Shown here: piece by piece, positions 43,936 through 53,404 of the stretch | Layout: every line of letters begins with the position of its first letter | How positions within the stretch are numbered: position 1 is the stretch's first letter | The notes under the pieces: generated by a model | What the model was told of the DNA's origin: nothing | What the model saw: only the letters and a program-made list of their open reading frames with translations | The model's database searches: none | Assembly (NCBI GenBank): GCA_937919625.1 | Contig: CALFRK010000046.1 | Location: 1-64,000, forward strand | Length of the DNA stretch: 64,000 nucleotides | Direction of reading: 5' to 3' | From: an uncultured Ilumatobacter sp. | GTDB lineage: Bacteria; Actinomycetota; Acidimicrobiia; Acidimicrobiales; Ilumatobacteraceae | Made by a program: the position numbers and the translations under genes

Positions 43936-46419
43936 GTGTCTGATACCCCCACCCCACCCACTGACGTCGACAACGACGGCACCGAAGGCGATGGCCCGAT
44001 CCAACCGATCCCGCTGCAAGAGGAGATGGAGAACTCCTTCCTCGACTACGCCATGTCGGTGATCATGTCGCGCGCCCTGCCAGACGTGCGCGATGGGCTC
44101 AAACCGGTCCACCGTCGGATCATCTGGGACATGGAACAGCAAGGTTTCCGCCCCGACCGCCCATTCGTAAAGTGCGCCCGCGTTACCGGCGACACAATGG
44201 CCCGCTTCCACCCCCATGGTGACTCGGCGATCTATGACGCATTGGTCCGCATGGCCCAGCCGTTCTCGCTTCGCCACCCACTGATCGACTTCCACGGCAA
44301 CTACGGCTCTCCAGACTTTGGTCCGGCCGCCGCCCGCTACACCGAGTGTCGCCTGCACCCGTTGGCGATGCAGTTGTTGGCCGACATCGACGAAGACACC
44401 GTCGACATGATCCCCAACTATGACGGCACGACCGAGCAACCGGCGGCGCTGCCGGCACGGTTCCCGAACCTGCTGGTAAATGGCAGCCAGGGCATCGCTG
44501 TCGGCATGGCCACCAACATCCCTCCCCACAACCTGGGTGAGGTGATCGACGCCACGATCCATCTGCTCGGCGATCCCGACGGCACCACTGTCGAAGACCT
44601 GATGGAATACATCAAGGGTCCCGACTTCCCGACCGGTGGGCAGATCCTCGGACGGGCCGGCATCATCGACGCCTATCGCACCGGCCGCGGCAGTGTGAAG
44701 ACACGCGCCAAGGCCTCGATCGAAGAGGGCAAGAACGGTCGCTACGAGATCATCGTCACGGCCTTGCCGTATCAAACGAGCTGCTCGTCGATCGCCGGAC
44801 GCATCGAAGAGCTAGTCACAGCTGGTGACCTCGATGGCATCGCCGACGTCAACGATGGTTCGGCGGGTGGCAAGACCAAGCTCGTGGTCACCCTCAAGCG
44901 CGACGCCAACGCCAACGTGGTGCTCAACAACCTCTACAAGATGACCCAGCTGCAAAGCAGCTTCTCGGTCAACATGGTCGCCCTCGTCGACGGTGTGCCC
45001 CGCACGCTCAACCTGCTGACAGCGCTGCAGGGATACATGCGCCACCAGATCGAGGTGGTGACCCGCCGATCCGAGTACAGGCTGGCCAAGGCCCAGCGCC
45101 GCGAGCATATTCTCGAGGGGCGCATCAAGGCACTCGACGTGATCGACGCGATCATCGCCCTGATCAGGGCCAGCGACGACGCAGCGACCGCCAAGGAAGC
45201 GCTGATGATCGAGCCGTTCGAGTTCAGCGAGGTGCAGGCGGTCGACATCCTCGACATGCAACTGCGCCAGCTCACTCGACTCAGCCGAATCGATCTTGAA
45301 ACACAGATCGAAGACGAGCGCAACACGATCACGGAGCTGCAGGCGATCCTGGGCGACGACGTGTTGCTGCGCCAGGTGATCCGCGAGGAAATGCTGGCAA
45401 TCAAAGCCAGCTTCGCCACGCCGCGTGTGTGTGAGCTCACCTACGACTCTGGTGATATGTCGATCGAGGACCTGGTTGACGACAAAGAGCTCGTGATCGT
45501 CATGACCGAGGCGCAGTACGTCAAGTCGGTGCCGGCGACCTCGTTCAAGTCGCAGGGCCGCGGCGGCCGCGGTGTCAGCGGCGGCAAGCTCAAGTCCGAC
45601 GACATCGTCCGGCACGTGATCTTCACCACAGCTCACGCCCATCTGCTGTTCTTTTCCAACCGCGGCAAGGTGTACCGGCTCAGGGCGCTCGACATCCCCG
45701 AGCGCGAACGAACCGCCAAGGGCATGCCGATCGTCAACCTGCTGCCGTTGCAGGCCAACGAGCAGATCCAGGCGATCATCGACACCCGCGACTTCGCCGG
45801 AGAACGTTTCTTGTTCTTCGCGACCAAGCTGGGAACGGTCAAGAAAACCGTCTTTGACGCCTACGACTCAAGCCGGCGCGATGGCATTATTGCGATCAAC
45901 CTGCGCGACAACGACGAACTGGTGAAGGTGATCGAGACCAGTGGCAGCGACGAGATCTTCATGGTCTCGAAGGGCGGCATGACGATTCGTTTCAACGAAG
46001 GCGATGTACGCCCGATGGGGCGTGGCGCCGGCGGAGTGCGCGGTATGAAGCTCAAGAGCACCGACGACGCCGTGGTTTCGTGCGACGTCGCTCGTGACGA
46101 TACGGCGATCCTCGTGATGACCGAGGCTGGTTACGGCAAGCGCACCCAGCTCGACAAGTTCAACGTTCAGGGTCGTGGTGGTCAGGGTGTGCGCGGCATC
46201 AAGCTGACCGGCAAGAAGGGCTTCGTCGTGGCGGCCTTCATGGTCGGTATCGACGACGAGATCGTCGCCGTGGCGTCGGGGGGTGTCACAATTCGCATGG
46301 AAGTGCGCGGCATCTCGTCTCAGGGCCGCGACGCCACCGGCGTTCGTATCATGAACCTAGACGACGGCCAGACTGTGGCCTCGGTTGCGCCGATCATTGC
46401 CGAAGATGGTCCTGAGTGA
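43936..46419 (+). CDS. gyrA: DNA gyrase subunit A
   Basis: Breakage-reunion subunit (827 aa, GTG start). Catalytic Tyr135 in AAARYTE; the quinolone-determining stretch HPHGDSAIYDALVRMAQPF keeps Ser97 and Asp101 (E. coli Ser83 and Asp87), the sensitive-type residues, whereas mycobacteria have Ala at the first. The C-terminal beta-pinwheel has the GyrA-box-like SQGRGGRGVSG and QGRGGQGVRG. No intein. Confidence 0.97.
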   Translation: MSDTPTPPTDVDNDGTEGDGPIQPIPLQEEMENSFLDYAMSVIMSRALPDVRDGLKPVHRRIIWDMEQQGFRPDRPFVKCARVTGDTMARFHPHGDSAIYDALVRMAQPFSLRHPLIDFHGNYGSPDFGPAAARYTECRLHPLAMQLLADIDEDTVDMIPNYDGTTEQPAALPARFPNLLVNGSQGIAVGMATNIPPHNLGEVIDATIHLLGDPDGTTVEDLMEYIKGPDFPTGGQILGRAGIIDAYRTGRGSVKTRAKASIEEGKNGRYEIIVTALPYQTSCSSIAGRIEELVTAGDLDGIADVNDGSAGGKTKLVVTLKRDANANVVLNNLYKMTQLQSSFSVNMVALVDGVPRTLNLLTALQGYMRHQIEVVTRRSEYRLAKAQRREHILEGRIKALDVIDAIIALIRASDDAATAKEALMIEPFEFSEVQAVDILDMQLRQLTRLSRIDLETQIEDERNTITELQAILGDDVLLRQVIREEMLAIKASFATPRVCELTYDSGDMSIEDLVDDKELVIVMTEAQYVKSVPATSFKSQGRGGRGVSGGKLKSDDIVRHVIFTTAHAHLLFFSNRGKVYRLRALDIPERERTAKGMPIVNLLPLQANEQIQAIIDTRDFAGERFLFFATKLGTVKKTVFDAYDSSRRDGIIAINLRDNDELVKVIETSGSDEIFMVSKGGMTIRFNEGDVRPMGRGAGGVRGMKLKSTDDAVVSCDVARDDTAILVMTEAGYGKRTQLDKFNVQGRGGQGVRGIKLTGKKGFVVAAFMVGIDDEIVAVASGGVTIRMEVRGISSQGRDATGVRIMNLDDGQTVASVAPIIAEDGPE

Positions 46420-46546
46420 ACATCTGGTGCTGATCATCGCGGCTTGATATTCAGGCCAAGATGATCAGGGCCTGAACATCGAACTGGCGGTGCCGGTTTC
46501 GCTCGCGGTACTACACCGCCGACATCTCGACTGAGAGGGGGAGGTC

Positions 46547-46843
46547 GTGCGCGATCGGGGTTCGATGTTGGTTTTGGTCATGTTGGTCGCCTTGGCGTTC
46601 ACGGCGATGGTCACGATCGCCTTGGTGCCGGTGGTGGGCGATCTGGTTGACCGTCAGCAGGCAAGGTCGGCCGCCGATGCTGCTGCGCTGGCCGGTGTCA
46701 CGGGTGGTACCGAAGCGGCGGCGACCTTGGCCGAGCTCAATGGTGGCGAACTTGTCGACTGGTCGATCAGCGGGAGCCAGGTCACGGTGGTGGTACGCGT
46801 CGGTGATCAGGTCGCGACCGCTCGCGCAACCGATGGGCCTTGA
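46547..46843 (+). CDS. TadE/TadG-like pilus-assembly-type small membrane protein
   Basis: Protein of 98 aa. One N-terminal helix (LVLVMLVALAFTAMVTIALV, about 8-27) is followed by RQQARSAADAAALAGV, the hallmark of TadE/G-like and Rv3654c-type proteins made with Flp-type pilus systems. No other tad gene is in the window. GTG start after GGGGGAGG. Its stop overlaps the region just ahead of the DUF3566 gene. Confidence 0.75.
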   Translation: MRDRGSMLVLVMLVALAFTAMVTIALVPVVGDLVDRQQARSAADAAALAGVTGGTEAAATLAELNGGELVDWSISGSQVTVVVRVGDQVATARATDGP

Positions 46844-46890
46844 CCGCTCGCGCCGCCGACGCGGTGCGGCGGGTGCCTACACTCGACTCG

Positions 46891-47877
46891 ATGAGCAACG
46901 CCGACGACGCCGCATCGCGCCTGTCGAGCGCGCTCGACGAGGTGTTCTCGCGTGGCGAGCCCAAGCTGCCGCCGACCAACGAACCCACGGCCACCGATCC
47001 GAACGTCAACGACGAGCCCGCCCTCGATGACATCGGCGAGGTCGAGTCTTTGGCGTTGCCAGAGATCGTGCCGGCCACAGCGGATTGGGCACCGACCGAA
47101 CAGATTCCGGTCATCCAGCCCGCGCTTCCGGTCGAACAGGTCGCGCCGGTCGCCCGCCTGGCGCCGCCGGTCACGCCGATCCCATACGAGCCGACCCCGT
47201 CCGTGGTGGCGCCGACACCTGCGCCGACCCGCCCAGCGACCGGCTGGGGCGACCACATGGCGACAACTCAATCGGCGCCACAGACATCCAATCTGCGCTC
47301 GCCGGGTCGCCGCCCGCGCGTGCGGCGGGTCACCCGTGTACTGCGTCACATCGATCCCTGGAGCACCTTCAAGGTTGCCGTGGTGTTCAGCGCCGTCGGC
47401 TATGTGGTGATGCTTACCTCTGGCGTGTTGCTGTGGAGGGTGGCCGCCAGTACGGGCACACTCGACAATATCGAGCGCTGGTTTACCCAGTTCGGTTGGG
47501 AGACATTCGAACTGAAGGGTGACGAGATGTTTCACAACGCGTGGATCATCGGCCTGTTCGCTGCGGTCGGTGTGACCGGTGGGCTGGTTTTGCTGGCGAC
47601 TTTGTTCAACCTTGTCAGCGACATCGTCGGAGGCGTCCGAGTCACCGTGCTCGAAGAAGAGGTGGTCGAGCGAACCGTTTCGTCGACACGCCGCTATGTC
47701 GTGCGCCGCCCACCGATCGGGGGCGACCCCGCCGGTGCAGCGGCGGCGACCGACTGGAATGTCGACGGTGACGACGAATCGACGTCCACTAGGCCAGCCG
47801 CTCAGTCATCCACAACGTCGCCCGTTTCCGACCCGGGTGTGGGCTCGGTCGCTGACTGGAGCGTTGACGACGACTGA
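46891..47877 (+). CDS. DUF3566 transmembrane protein
   Basis: Protein of 328 aa of the family that follows gyrA in most Actinobacteria (Rv0007 type). About 140 Pro/Ala/Glu-rich residues precede the DUF3566 domain (VLRHIDPWSTFKVAVVFSA to NLVSDIVGGVRVTVLEEE) with two membrane helices (about 162-182 and 212-240). Beyond it come about 80 acidic residues ending with two copies of DWNVD/DWSVD. ATG 46891 chosen; a TTG at 46840 would add 17 residues. Family links to division and envelope are only suggestive. Confidence 0.85.
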   Translation: MSNADDAASRLSSALDEVFSRGEPKLPPTNEPTATDPNVNDEPALDDIGEVESLALPEIVPATADWAPTEQIPVIQPALPVEQVAPVARLAPPVTPIPYEPTPSVVAPTPAPTRPATGWGDHMATTQSAPQTSNLRSPGRRPRVRRVTRVLRHIDPWSTFKVAVVFSAVGYVVMLTSGVLLWRVAASTGTLDNIERWFTQFGWETFELKGDEMFHNAWIIGLFAAVGVTGGLVLLATLFNLVSDIVGGVRVTVLEEEVVERTVSSTRRYVVRRPPIGGDPAGAAAATDWNVDGDDESTSTRPAAQSSTTSPVSDPGVGSVADWSVDDD

Positions 47878-47935
47878 ATCGTGGATGCAAGCGGTTGAGG
47901 ATCGTCGCCCGCGGCGGTAGCCTCGCGTCCTTGCT

Positions 47936-48012
47936 GGGGCTATAGCTCAGTCGGTTAGAGCGCTGCCCTGATAAGGCAGAGGTCACAAGTTCGATTCTTG
48001 TTAGCCCCACCA
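47936..48012 (+). tRNA. tRNA-Ile (GAT)
   Basis: Complete cloverleaf of 77 bases including an encoded CCA: acceptor GGGGCTA/TAGCCCC with discriminator A, D arm AGCTCAGTCGGTTAGAGC, anticodon loop CTGATAA (anticodon GAT), and T arm with TTCGATT. tRNA-Ile after gyrA and DUF3566 is standard for Actinobacteria; the usual tRNA-Ala partner does not follow here. Confidence 0.97.
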
Positions 48013-48035
48013 AAAAACACCTGGTAGATGAGTTG

Positions 48036-48057
48036 CGAGGCGCCGAAAGGCGCCTCG
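48036..48057 (+). terminator. tRNA-Ile terminator
   Basis: Perfect nine-base stem CGAGGCGCC/GGCGCCTCG with a GAAA tetraloop, followed by TTCTCGTTT, 24 bases after the tRNA. Confidence 0.9.
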
Positions 48058-48561
48058 TTCTCGTTTCCAGGTCCGCGTCAGGTACGCGCGAGAACAGCTC
48101 GAGGACTCCCCGCGGTACGAGACCCACGGCCGACGGCTCACCAATCCGGAGCAGTCCGCGGTCCTTGTGTGTGTCGGAGCCAGATGTTTGGAATCGAACC
48201 GACGACCCGTGTGGTGTTGGCTCGCAGCATCCCCGTAGTGGAAAGCCCGTTGGCATGACCGTTTCGCCAAGCTGTTCGGCTTGGACAGAATGACTCGGGG
48301 CGACGCAGATCCGATGGCGCGCCGTCCGCGCCGTGCCGGCACGGCGCACGACATCGCGACAGATCGCCTAATACACGGGTGATAATCGTCGGTTTCGCTG
48401 TGGTGTCGGCGGGTGCTGTGAGCATTCTGCGCTGCTAGTGATTCTTGAAGGAGATCACCGCCGCGGGGCGTCGGTCGTTGCCACGCCGCAACTGCGCTTC
48501 GTAGCGCCGTCGACATGAGTGGCCGTGCAGTCCTTCATGGCGGCGACACGCTGCCCCGAGA
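48058..48561. other. Gene-free stretch right of tRNA-Ile with a 20-bp perfect palindrome
   Basis: No convincing gene in either strand. It contains the perfect palindrome GCGCCGTGCCGGCACGGCGC at 48328-48347. This is where the conserved core ends and the accessory part begins. Confidence 0.6.
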
Positions 48562-48960
48562 TCACTGCTTCGATGCTGGATGCAGCTGCAGATCGGTATG
48601 CCTCGCCATGACCGCGAAGTCGGCGTCGGCGTGCAGTACCTCGGCTTCAGCTCTGATCGCCACTGCGGCGATGAGACAGTCGATCAACTTCCGGACGGTT
48701 TCGCCGCGCACCCTGCAGGCGCGATACAGCGCCGCTGCGGCGTCATAGTCGCCCGGCGTGGTGGGCAGCATCGTGGCCCGCCCGAGCAACCCACGCAGCT
48801 GGGCGAGGTGATGCTCGTCGCGGGCTCCGGCAAGTACTTCCATCGCGACCGGATCACAGATGGCGAGGTCGTTAGCGAGGAGGCGATCGACGGCCTCGCA
48901 CGTCGATGAACCGGTATCGCGGAGGAACTCGATCCAGGCCGATGTATCGACGAGGATCAC
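48562..48960 (-). CDS. vapC: VapC-type PIN-domain toxin ribonuclease
   Basis: PIN-domain RNase (132 aa), the toxin of the vapBC pair. All four acidic residues are visible: Asp5 in [12 protein letters not shown], Glu in [10 protein letters not shown] (near 41), Asp in [11 protein letters not shown] (near 94) and Asp in [13 protein letters not shown] start overlapping the vapB stop by four bases. The pair appears functional. Confidence 0.92.
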   Translation of the reverse strand: MILVDTSAWIEFLRDTGSSTCEAVDRLLANDLAICDPVAMEVLAGARDEHHLAQLRGLLGRATMLPTTPGDYDAAAALYRACRVRGETVRKLIDCLIAAVAIRAEAEVLHADADFAVMARHTDLQLHPASKQ

Positions 48961-49157
48961 GCTCTGCTCGCACGCATCTCATCGAGATCGCCATCCCAGC
49001 CAGATCCACGCAACGAGCGCGCTTCGTCGACTCCGAGAGGTTCTCCGGCCAGCCGGCTCAGCGCGAGATTGACGGCGTCCCGCTTGGTCACAAGGTGATA
49101 GCGGTCCATCACCCGCTGACAGAGCTCATCGTCGATGTCGATGTTGGTGCGTGACAT
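48957..49157 (-). CDS. vapB: VapB-type antitoxin
   Basis: Antitoxin of 66 aa. The N-terminal ribbon-helix-helix is [20 protein letters not shown] with [14 protein letters not shown]; the C-terminal [15 protein letters not shown] is the toxin-binding tail typical of actinobacterial VapB. ATG 49157 chosen over a longer frame to 49175 because the domain starts here. Confidence 0.92.
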   Translation of the reverse strand: MSRTNIDIDDELCQRVMDRYHLVTKRDAVNLALSRLAGEPLGVDEARSLRGSGWDGDLDEMRASRA

Positions 49158-49173
49158 ACACCAAACATACACC
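49154..49173 (-). promoter_or_regulatory. Direct repeats at the vapB start, likely operator
   Basis: ACATACACC occurs at 49154-49162 and 49165-49173 (plus strand), spanning the vapB start. Repeats here are typical VapBC autoregulatory sites. Confidence 0.5.
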
Positions 49174-49377
49174 ACATCATCAAGGTGCCGACGCGGAAGC
49201 TGCGATGTCGAGCGGAGCCGCCCAGATCAATCGCATAGATTCGCGGGCACCGACAACCGCGTGACGCTCACCGATCGGCGCGTCGGCGTCCGCACTTCTG
49301 TAGTCGAGTGAACGCTTGCGTTCTTGCTCCCGACCGGGCATTCGGGGCAGGGAGTGGGCATCGGCAACAATGACGCG

Positions 49378-49935
49378 ATGAGGACTGTTGTACTCATTGG
49401 GCCGCCCGCTGCGGGGAAGTCCACGGTCGGACCCTTGCTCGCGGCTTCGGTTGGTGCGAGTTTCGTCGATGTTGACGAAGTCGGTGACTCGTACTACACA
49501 GCGTCCGCACAGCCGCTGACTTCCTTCGAGGAGAAGATCGAATGTGAGGGTTTCGTTCGTGCTCACCGGTGGTGGCAACCAGCAAGGGTGGCCGCCGGAC
49601 TTGGCGTCGTGCGCGATCACCCAGGTGCAATCGTCGCTTTCGGCGCTGGTCATTCGCACTTCGAGGATGTGTCCTTCTTCGAATCGATCCAGTCGGCGCT
49701 CGCTGGCTGCACGGTCGTCTTGCTGCTGCCCGACGCCGACACAACGAGGTCTCTCAGCATCCTGCGCGTCCGTTGTCTTGGCACGAAAGGTCACGACTGG
49801 AGCCTGGAAGGCCATGACTTCCTCGCAGATTGGGTAGCGAGCGAACAGAATCATCAGCTTGCCGACTTCGTCGCGTACTCCGCTTACCTGACGGCCGAGC
49901 AGTACGCCGAGATGATCGCTGCGCGCAGCGGTTGA
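49378..49935 (+). CDS. P-loop kinase-like protein
   Basis: Protein of 185 aa with Walker A GPPAAGKSTVG (residues 8-18) and FVDVDEVGD, the layout of shikimate/gluconate-kinase-like enzymes. The acceptor-site residues of shikimate kinase are not seen, and a KCLGTKG-like RVRCLGTKGHDWS segment follows. Substrate unknown. ATG at 49378; a longer frame to 49324 has no family match. Solitary. Confidence 0.7.
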   Translation: MRTVVLIGPPAAGKSTVGPLLAASVGASFVDVDEVGDSYYTASAQPLTSFEEKIECEGFVRAHRWWQPARVAAGLGVVRDHPGAIVAFGAGHSHFEDVSFFESIQSALAGCTVVLLLPDADTTRSLSILRVRCLGTKGHDWSLEGHDFLADWVASEQNHQLADFVAYSAYLTAEQYAEMIAARSG

Positions 49936-50295
49936 CACACGAGCACCGAACTGTAGATTTGCATCACCTCACGAATACGCGATCCGCACATAACGCGCGC
50001 ACAGAACGATGTTCACCGGAACATCGCCGAGGCGCCCATATGGGCGCATCGGGCGCATTGCGCCTGCCAGGGGTTTGGTGACACTCCTGTCGCGTCGATC
50101 CAGTGGGTCATGCGATGTGTGGCGTGGGCCGCAATGCGGCGCGAGTTTCACGGCCGGCCAACGGACTATCGAGCGCCAGTCTGTGCGATCAGCGTCGGCC
50201 AGCCAGCGAGGAGTCTGCCGGTTCCAGAGCGTGTCGGGACGTGGCGGGGTGCTGGCGCTCTTCGCGTCAGCGGGTCGTGAACGACGCGGGCACAG
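49936..50295. other. Gene-free stretch with small palindromes
   Basis: About 360 bases with no credible gene. Contains GATGTTC-ACCG-GAACATC (50008-50025) and the 16-bp palindrome GCGCCCATATGGGCGC (50032-50047), either of which may end transcription of the P-loop gene. Confidence 0.5.
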
Positions 50296-50893
50296 TCACG
50301 CTGACGCAGCCTTCGGGTCGACCAGCCACGCCTGGAGGTCGGTTTCGCCACCCGCTGGTGGGTCGAAGCCGAGGCTGCCAGGTCCCTCCAGCGGCGTGAT
50401 GATCCCTTGGTCGGGATCGGCAAGTACCCAGCCCTGCGGGGTCGTGAAGAACCATGTGGGGCCTTCGCGCACGTTGAAGAAGTTCTCGTCGCGGGGATCG
50501 TTGTTCGGCTTCAGGTAGATCACACTTGACGCGCCGAGCGGCATCGCCGATCGCAGCTCGTCGACCGACATGTAGACGGGTCGCGATAGCTCCACGTAGT
50601 AGCGGTCACCGGTGGCGGTCTCGAAGATCAGGTTGACGGAGTGGTTCGCTGAATCGTCCTCCGGTGAGGAGCCGAATATCGCACCGTCTTCGATGTCGAT
50701 GAGCTGCGCCTCGGTCGCCACGGTCGAACGGGCAGACAGGTCCGACAGCGATGACGCCGGGTCGTAGTCGGTGATGAACGACCCTACATACTCCTCGAAG
50801 GTGACCGGTTCAGTCTCGTCACCCGCTCGATCCGCAACCGGGCATCGATAGGACGAGCACACCGCTTGCCAGAAACAGCGCTGATCGATTCAC
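50296..50893 (-). pseudogene. Lipoprotein gene broken by a one-base frameshift
   Basis: A GTG at 50893 with GGAGG at five bases starts a lipoprotein signal MNRSALFLASGVLVLSMPGC (lipobox Cys at residue 20) that hits a stop after GSSG. The mature domain, DETEPVTFEEYVG onward, about 170 aa, continues in another frame to 50296. Removing one base of the GGGT at about 50821 joins them perfectly. Either a recent mutation or a sequencing error. The mature domain has no family I recognise. Confidence 0.75.
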
Positions 50894-51070
50894 GCCGACC
50901 TCCGGGGTTCGAGCCGCTTGCACAACTTAGACGCTGCGACGACTGCCGTGGTTCCCGACACGGTGAACTCATGCGACTCGCGTCGCCGCGCACAGAATGC
51001 GCAGGTGGTCGAGCACGTTGCCGTGCGCGCTATCGACACGTTCGATCGCTCGGTCGGCAACGATCACCCA

Positions 51071-51260
51071 CTAGGGAATCGCGACCCCGAACGCTCCTGG
51101 CCGCGCCGCAGAACCGGCGATATAGCCGAGCGAGTCGGTCGCCGTGATATAGATCTGGTTGTACAACGAGTGTGTCACCTCTGCGTACTGCTGCGAGAGC
51201 TTGGTCGAGGCCGGGACGCTCGCGTTTGGTGCCGCTGGGTTTGGATTCTGTGCGTCGAAG
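51071..51260 (-). pseudogene. Serine recombinase (resolvase/invertase) relic
   Basis: The minus strand encodes SGTKRERPGLDQALAAVR then RGDTLVV (51162-51239), nearly identical to the conserved N-terminal part of actinobacterial resolvases (TGTNRxRPGLDQALAAVRAGDTLVV). After it come a short insertion, DRLAR, and a disordered remainder. The catalytic serine segment (YxRVS) and the C-terminal HTH are missing. The rest of the gap 50894-51449 holds nothing else recognisable. Confidence 0.65.
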
Positions 51261-51449
51261 TGTGCTGGTGCTGGACGTCCGGAAGCCTTCTCGAGCTGAG
51301 CGGGTGAGTTCAGTCTGGAACCAGCGCGGGGGTGGCAACGTCTACCGTGCATGGCAATGCGTAGGACGTTGGGGTGTCTTGTTTACGGTGTCGCTCGCCG
51401 CCAAATCGGAGTGGTCGATCTCGACGGTGATCGCCTTTCCTCCACTCGG

Positions 51450-52121
51450 TCATCGGGGCGGAGCGCCGGGTTGCACAACACCGGTCTCGTAGGCGAGCAC
51501 GACGGCTTGCACTCGGTCGCGCACCCCAAGTTTGGTGAGTAGTCGGCTGACGTGGGTTTTGGCGGTTGCTTCGCCCACAAACATGGCCTCCGCGATTTCG
51601 CGGTTGCTGAGCCCCTGAGCGAGCAGTTCGAGTGCCTCGTGTTCTCGTTCGGTGAGATCGGTCGGCAGTGAGGCAGTCGACGCCTCTGGTTCGGGTTTGC
51701 GAGCGAATTCCTCGATCAGGCGTTTCGTCACGGATGGCGAGAGCAGTGCGTCGCCGGCGGCGATCACGCGAACGGCGGCAACGAGTTCTTTTGCCGGTGT
51801 GTCCTTCAGCAGATATCCGCTGGCGCCGGCGCGCATCGCTCCGTACACGTATTCGTCTAGGTCGAACGTGGTCAACACGAGCACTTTCGTGGTGTAATCC
51901 TCGTCGGCGGCGATCAACTTCGTGGCCTCGATCCCGTCCAGCACGGGCATCCGGATGTCCATCAGCACCACGTCGGGTCTGGTGCGTTGACACAGTTCGA
52001 CGCCGAGCCGGCCGTTCTCGGCGTCGCCGACGACGTCGATGTCGGGTTGGGCGTCGAGGATCATGGTGAAGCCGTCGCGCATCAATGCCTGGTCGTCGAC
52101 GATTGCGACTCTGATGGTCAT
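51450..52121 (-). CDS. NarL/LuxR-type response regulator
   Basis: Two-component regulator (223 aa). Receiver domain with the acidic pair VDDQ (9-10), phosphoacceptor Asp in VVLMDIRMP (near 54), Thr in VLTTFD and Lys in YLLKDTP. C-terminal LuxR helix-turn-helix LTEREHEALELLAQGLSNREIAEAMF and TAKTHVSRLLTKLG. Its start overlaps the kinase gene (ATGA). It is the only response regulator for two kinases. Confidence 0.95.
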   Translation of the reverse strand: MTIRVAIVDDQALMRDGFTMILDAQPDIDVVGDAENGRLGVELCQRTRPDVVLMDIRMPVLDGIEATKLIAADEDYTTKVLVLTTFDLDEYVYGAMRAGASGYLLKDTPAKELVAAVRVIAAGDALLSPSVTKRLIEEFARKPEPEASTASLPTDLTEREHEALELLAQGLSNREIAEAMFVGEATAKTHVSRLLTKLGVRDRVQAVVLAYETGVVQPGAPPR

Positions 52122-53404
52122 GAGATTTCCTTGGGGGTTGTTGAGGCGGCCGATGCCACGCTCGGTCGATGATCGGTGTCGGCGACGGGCAGCGTGGCGC
52201 GGACCGAATAGCCGCCGCCGTGTCGGGCGCCTGCGGCCAGCTCGCCGCCATAGATCGCGACCCGCTCGCGCATCCCAAGCAGGCCGTTGCCGGCCCCGGT
52301 CGTGGCGAGTGATGACATGGCGCCCACCCCGTCATCGGTGACCTCGATCGTGATCGAATCGTCGAGGTACGAGAGGCACACGGTCGCCGACGCCGAATCT
52401 CCAGCGTGCTTGCGGGCGTTGGTGAGCGCTTCCTGCGCGATGCGGTAGGCGGCAAGTTCGATGCCTGCCGGCAGAGGGCGTTGGCGGCCGTTGATGACGA
52501 GCTGCGTCGGAAGACCGGCGCCCATCGACTGGGCGACGGCGCCGGCCAGGTCGTCGAGGCTCGGTTGCGGGGCGAGTGAGGACCCGGGCTGGTGGGTGTC
52601 GCGAAGCACGCCGAGCATCCGGCGCAGTTCGTTGAGCGAATCGCGCCCGACCGTTTCGATGTTCGCCAGTACTTCGACCGTCTTGTCTGGATCCGTTCTG
52701 GCGATCTCCTGGGCGGCGGCTGCCTGCACGGCGATCACGCTCATGCCGTGGGCCACGACATCGTGCATCTCGCGGGCGATCCGTTGACGTTCGTCGGCGA
52801 CGGCCATGTGGGCTCGAAGTTCGAGGTTTTCTTCGGCTTGAATCGCTCGCTGCTCGAGATCAGCGATGCGTTGGCGGCGTTGATACACGACCTCGCCAAG
52901 CAGCGCTGCCGCAAGGTGCACGGCGGCGAATGCAAAGGCGACGATCGCCCCGTCGTCTTGTTGCCCGCGAAACCACGGGATCAGGCCGAGTGCGGTCACC
53001 GTCGCGATCGCGATAGTGATGTGTTTCCACGTACGGCGACGGGCGAGACCGTAGGCAGCGCCGCTGTAGATGGCAATCACTGCGGCGCCATCGAACCCGA
53101 GCGGATAGTCGAGAACCCAATACAGCCCGATCGAGACACACACCGTGTACATCGATCCCAAGGGGTATCGACGTCGAAACGCCAGGGGAAGCGTCTGCCC
53201 GAACAACAGCACGTAGGCGAAGACGTCAGCGTGGCGACCACGGTCGCCTGCATTGAACAAGACGTCGCTGACCGACAACAGACAGAGCACGCTGAAGACC
53301 GACGCGTTGATCGCAAACGAGTGCGTCGCAACCCAGCGTTTGACCGCTCGCCAACGGCCAACGATGGTTGTGGTTCTGACCTCCGACGCGCCTTGGCGGC
53401 TCAT
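52118..53404 (-). CDS. Sensor histidine kinase (HisKA_3 type), first copy next to the regulator
   Basis: Membrane kinase of 428 aa with about five to six helices in the first 180 residues, a coiled-coil, then the dimerisation box REMHDVVAHGMSVIAVQAAAAQEI with phospho-His, and an ATPase domain with DDGVGAM and GNGLLGMRERV. It is an obvious paralogue of the next kinase gene upstream (same H-box wording and ending). Overlaps both neighbours by four bases. Confidence 0.94.
   Translation of the reverse strand: MSRQGASEVRTTTIVGRWRAVKRWVATHSFAINASVFSVLCLLSVSDVLFNAGDRGRHADVFAYVLLFGQTLPLAFRRRYPLGSMYTVCVSIGLYWVLDYPLGFDGAAVIAIYSGAAYGLARRRTWKHITIAIATVTALGLIPWFRGQQDDGAIVAFAFAAVHLAAALLGEVVYQRRQRIADLEQRAIQAEENLELRAHMAVADERQRIAREMHDVVAHGMSVIAVQAAAAQEIARTDPDKTVEVLANIETVGRDSLNELRRMLGVLRDTHQPGSSLAPQPSLDDLAGAVAQSMGAGLPTQLVINGRQRPLPAGIELAAYRIAQEALTNARKHAGDSASATVCLSYLDDSITIEVTDDGVGAMSSLATTGAGNGLLGMRERVAIYGGELAAGARHGGGYSVRATLPVADTDHRPSVASAASTTPKEIS

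Noticed and set aside
48183-48215. Possible tRNA fragment on the minus strand (GGTTCGATTCC-like T arm)
   Set aside because: The T stem does not pair and acceptor and anticodon arms cannot be found.
48001-48349. Minus-strand protein read through tRNA-Ile
   Set aside because: Its middle (GLTRIELVTS...) is the well-known false translation of a tRNA gene.
51071-51352. Alternative minus-strand protein of 93 aa in the frame beside the recombinase relic
   Set aside because: The resolvase-like match lies in the other frame; this one has no recognisable sequence.
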